Part shown: one piece after another, positions 33,810 to 35,060 of the stretch
How the letters are laid out: the number at the start of each line of letters is the position of its first letter
Numbering within the stretch: the stretch's first letter is position 1
Source: Laribacter sp.
GTDB taxonomy: Bacteria; Pseudomonadota; Gammaproteobacteria; Burkholderiales; Aquaspirillaceae
Assembly: GCA_018055005.1 (NCBI GenBank)
Contig: JAGPIM010000007.1
Location: 1 to 35,060, forward strand
Direction of reading: 5' to 3'
Length of the DNA stretch: 35,060 bases
Translations under genes and position numbers: made by a program
Notes under the pieces: model-generated
Told to the model about the DNA's origin: nothing
The model's input: the letters and a program-made list of their open reading frames with translations, nothing else
The model's database searches: none

Positions 33810-34389
33810 TCCGGTCCGGATCGGCATCGTGTCGGTCAGCGATCGTGCCAGCCAGGGCACATACGAAGACCGCGGCCTGCCGGCCCTGCGCGAATGGCTG
33901 TCCTCTGCCCTGCTCAACCCGGTCGAATTCGTTGAGCGGCTGATTCCCGACGAACAGCCACTGATCGAGACCACGCTGACCGGGCTGGTCGACGACGCGG
34001 GCTGTGACCTGGTGCTGACCACCGGTGGCACCGGCCCGGCACCGCGCGATGTCACGCCCGATGCCACCCTCGCGATAGCCGACCGGCTGATGCCGGGCTT
34101 TGGCGAGCAGATGCGCCAGATCAGCCTTGCATTCGTGCCGACGGCCATCCTGTCGCGCCAGGTCGGCGTCATCCGCGGCCGCTGCCTGATCCTCAACCTG
34201 CCAGGCCAGCCCAAGGCGATTGCCGAAACACTGACCGGACTCAAGGCTTCGGCCGACCGCCCGGCCGTCCCCGGCATTTTTGCCGCCATACCCTACTGCA
34301 TCGATCTGATCGGCGGGCCTTACCTCGAAACCCGCGACGACGTCGTGCAGGCTTTCCGGCCGAAAAGCGCACAGCGTCCGGCTGCTTGA
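33793..34389 (+). CDS. mog: Molybdopterin adenylyltransferase
   Basis: 198 aa. It adenylates molybdopterin before molybdenum insertion, a step in molybdenum cofactor synthesis that supplies enzymes such as TtrA. AGGAG lies 7 bases before the ATG. Motifs are VRIGIVSVSDRASQGTYEDR at the start, the MPT-binding loop VLTTGGTGPAPRDVTPDAT (T-T-G-G-T-G, then D-V-T-P-[DE]) in the middle and GRCLILNLPGQPKAIAETL later. The length and these motifs fit Mog rather than the shorter MoaB. It overlaps darP, and the YheT-like gene starts 7 bases after it. Confidence 0.94.
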   Translation: MTSKHDPVRIGIVSVSDRASQGTYEDRGLPALREWLSSALLNPVEFVERLIPDEQPLIETTLTGLVDDAGCDLVLTTGGTGPAPRDVTPDATLAIADRLMPGFGEQMRQISLAFVPTAILSRQVGVIRGRCLILNLPGQPKAIAETLTGLKASADRPAVPGIFAAIPYCIDLIGGPYLETRDDVVQAFRPKSAQRPAA

Positions 34390-34396
34390 TCCTGCC

Positions 34397-35060
34397 ATGC
34401 CTGCCGCCTACCGTTCTCCGCGCTGGCTGCCCGAGGGACACAGCCAGACCATCTGGCCGGCGCTCCTGTTTCGCCGGAACGCACCGGCCTACCGGCGGGA
34501 ATGCTGGCCGACACCGGACGGCGGCATCATCGCGCTGGATTTTGTCGATGCACCGCAACCGGATGCACCGCTGGTGGTGCTGTTTCACGGGCTGGAAGGT
34601 TCCAGCCACAGCCATTACGCCATCGCCCTGATGCAGGCCGTCCGGCAGCGCGGCTGGAATGGCGTCGTGCCGCACTTTCGCGGCTGTGGCGGCATCGAAA
34701 ACCCGTTGCCGCGTGCCTACCACGCCGGCGACTCGGCCGAGGTGGCCTGGATCCTCGACACGCTGGCCGGACGTTACCGGTCCCTCTTTGCCGCCGGCGT
34801 CAGCCTCGGGGGCAACATGCTGCTCAAGCATCTTGGCGAAGCCAACGGCCGTGCCGTGGTCAAGGCCGCCGTCGGCATCAGCGTGCCGGTTGACCTCGTC
34901 GCGGCCAGCGAGAGCCTCGACCGCGGGCTGTCGAGGCTGATCTACACCAACATGTTCCTCAAGACACTCAAGGCCTCCGGCCGCGCCACCCTTGCACGCC
35001 ATCCGGGCCTGTTCGACCGGTCCCGGATGGAAGCCAGCCGCACCTTCGGCGAATTTGACG
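34397..35060 (+). CDS. YheT-family alpha/beta hydrolase, C-terminus beyond the window
   Basis: 221 codons are visible from ATG 34397 with no stop before the window ends. It starts PAAYRSPRWLPEGHSQTIWP, the YheT-type N-terminus. LVVLFHGLEGSSHSHYAIAL forms the oxyanion region, HFRGCGG follows, and the nucleophile elbow is FAAGVSLGGNMLLKHLGE (Ser in G-x-S-x-G). The Asp/His part of the triad would be further on. Family members are predicted esterases with unknown natural substrates. Full members are about 320-340 aa, so roughly a third is missing. It follows mog closely and is probably in the same transcript. Confidence 0.9.
   Translation, partial: MPAAYRSPRWLPEGHSQTIWPALLFRRNAPAYRRECWPTPDGGIIALDFVDAPQPDAPLVVLFHGLEGSSHSHYAIALMQAVRQRGWNGVVPHFRGCGGIENPLPRAYHAGDSAEVAWILDTLAGRYRSLFAAGVSLGGNMLLKHLGEANGRAVVKAAVGISVPVDLVAASESLDRGLSRLIYTNMFLKTLKASGRATLARHPGLFDRSRMEASRTFGEFD

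Noticed and set aside
32235-34289. Minus-strand open frame (684 codons) opposite the radical SAM, darP and mog genes
   Set aside because: It spans three well-supported plus-strand genes and their gaps and shows no domain or ribosome site.

Overview
The window looks like chromosomal DNA of a GC-rich betaproteobacterium, most likely in Neisseriales/Chromobacteriaceae (Laribacter- or Chromobacterium-like). That placement is an inference from protein character and from the order lepA-lepB-rnc-era-recO-pdxJ-acpS downstream of rpoE/degP; I could not run a search. I see no rRNA, tRNA, insertion sequence, prophage or CRISPR array. Most of the window is tightly packed core genome. The two more accessory-looking parts are an AT-rich stretch at about 1.9-4.1 kb and a complete tetrathionate-respiration cluster at about 5.1-12.7 kb.

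Layout. A partial YjfB-like motility gene runs off the left edge (minus). Then come trxB and an Smr-domain gene (plus), closed by a strong terminator. The AT-rich 1.9-4.1 kb stretch holds small minus-strand genes: a decayed reading frame, an unlisted 37-aa ORF with a good ribosome site, a small secreted protein and a WXXGXW-repeat envelope protein. It also has several palindromes and two clear terminators. ssb (minus) is divergent from ttrB-ttrC-ttrA-ttrS-ttrR (plus). Next are a 1170-aa DUF748/AsmA-like envelope protein, rraA with a LysR regulator, and a methyl-accepting chemotaxis protein.

From 20.1 to 29.7 kb everything is on the minus strand. Read 5' to 3' it is rpoE, a very short rseA, rseC, degP/mucD, a glutaredoxin-like gene, lepA, lepB, rnc, era, recO, pdxJ and acpS. 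This joins the sigma-E envelope-stress module to the translation, secretion and RNA-processing module, with many stop/start overlaps. Hairpins between grx and lepA and between lepB and rnc suggest internal attenuation or processing points. Further minus genes are a thioesterase, a TerB-like gene and a MoxR ATPase. The right end is on plus: uspA, a radical SAM protein, darP, mog and a YheT-type hydrolase cut by the window edge.

How the parts work together. TtrS senses tetrathionate in the periplasm and TtrR activates ttrBCA. TtrB and TtrA carry twin-arginine signals, and TtrC is the membrane quinol-oxidising anchor. TtrA needs molybdopterin cofactor, and a mog gene lies elsewhere in the window. 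RpoE, its anti-sigma factor and DegP form the envelope stress response, but the anti-sigma factor has no room for a membrane or periplasmic part and there is no rseB, so signalling must differ from the E. coli/Pseudomonas scheme. I found no clearly new multi-gene defence or biosynthetic system. The best leads are the shortened RseA, the AT-rich small-ORF stretch and the structured lepA and rnc leaders.
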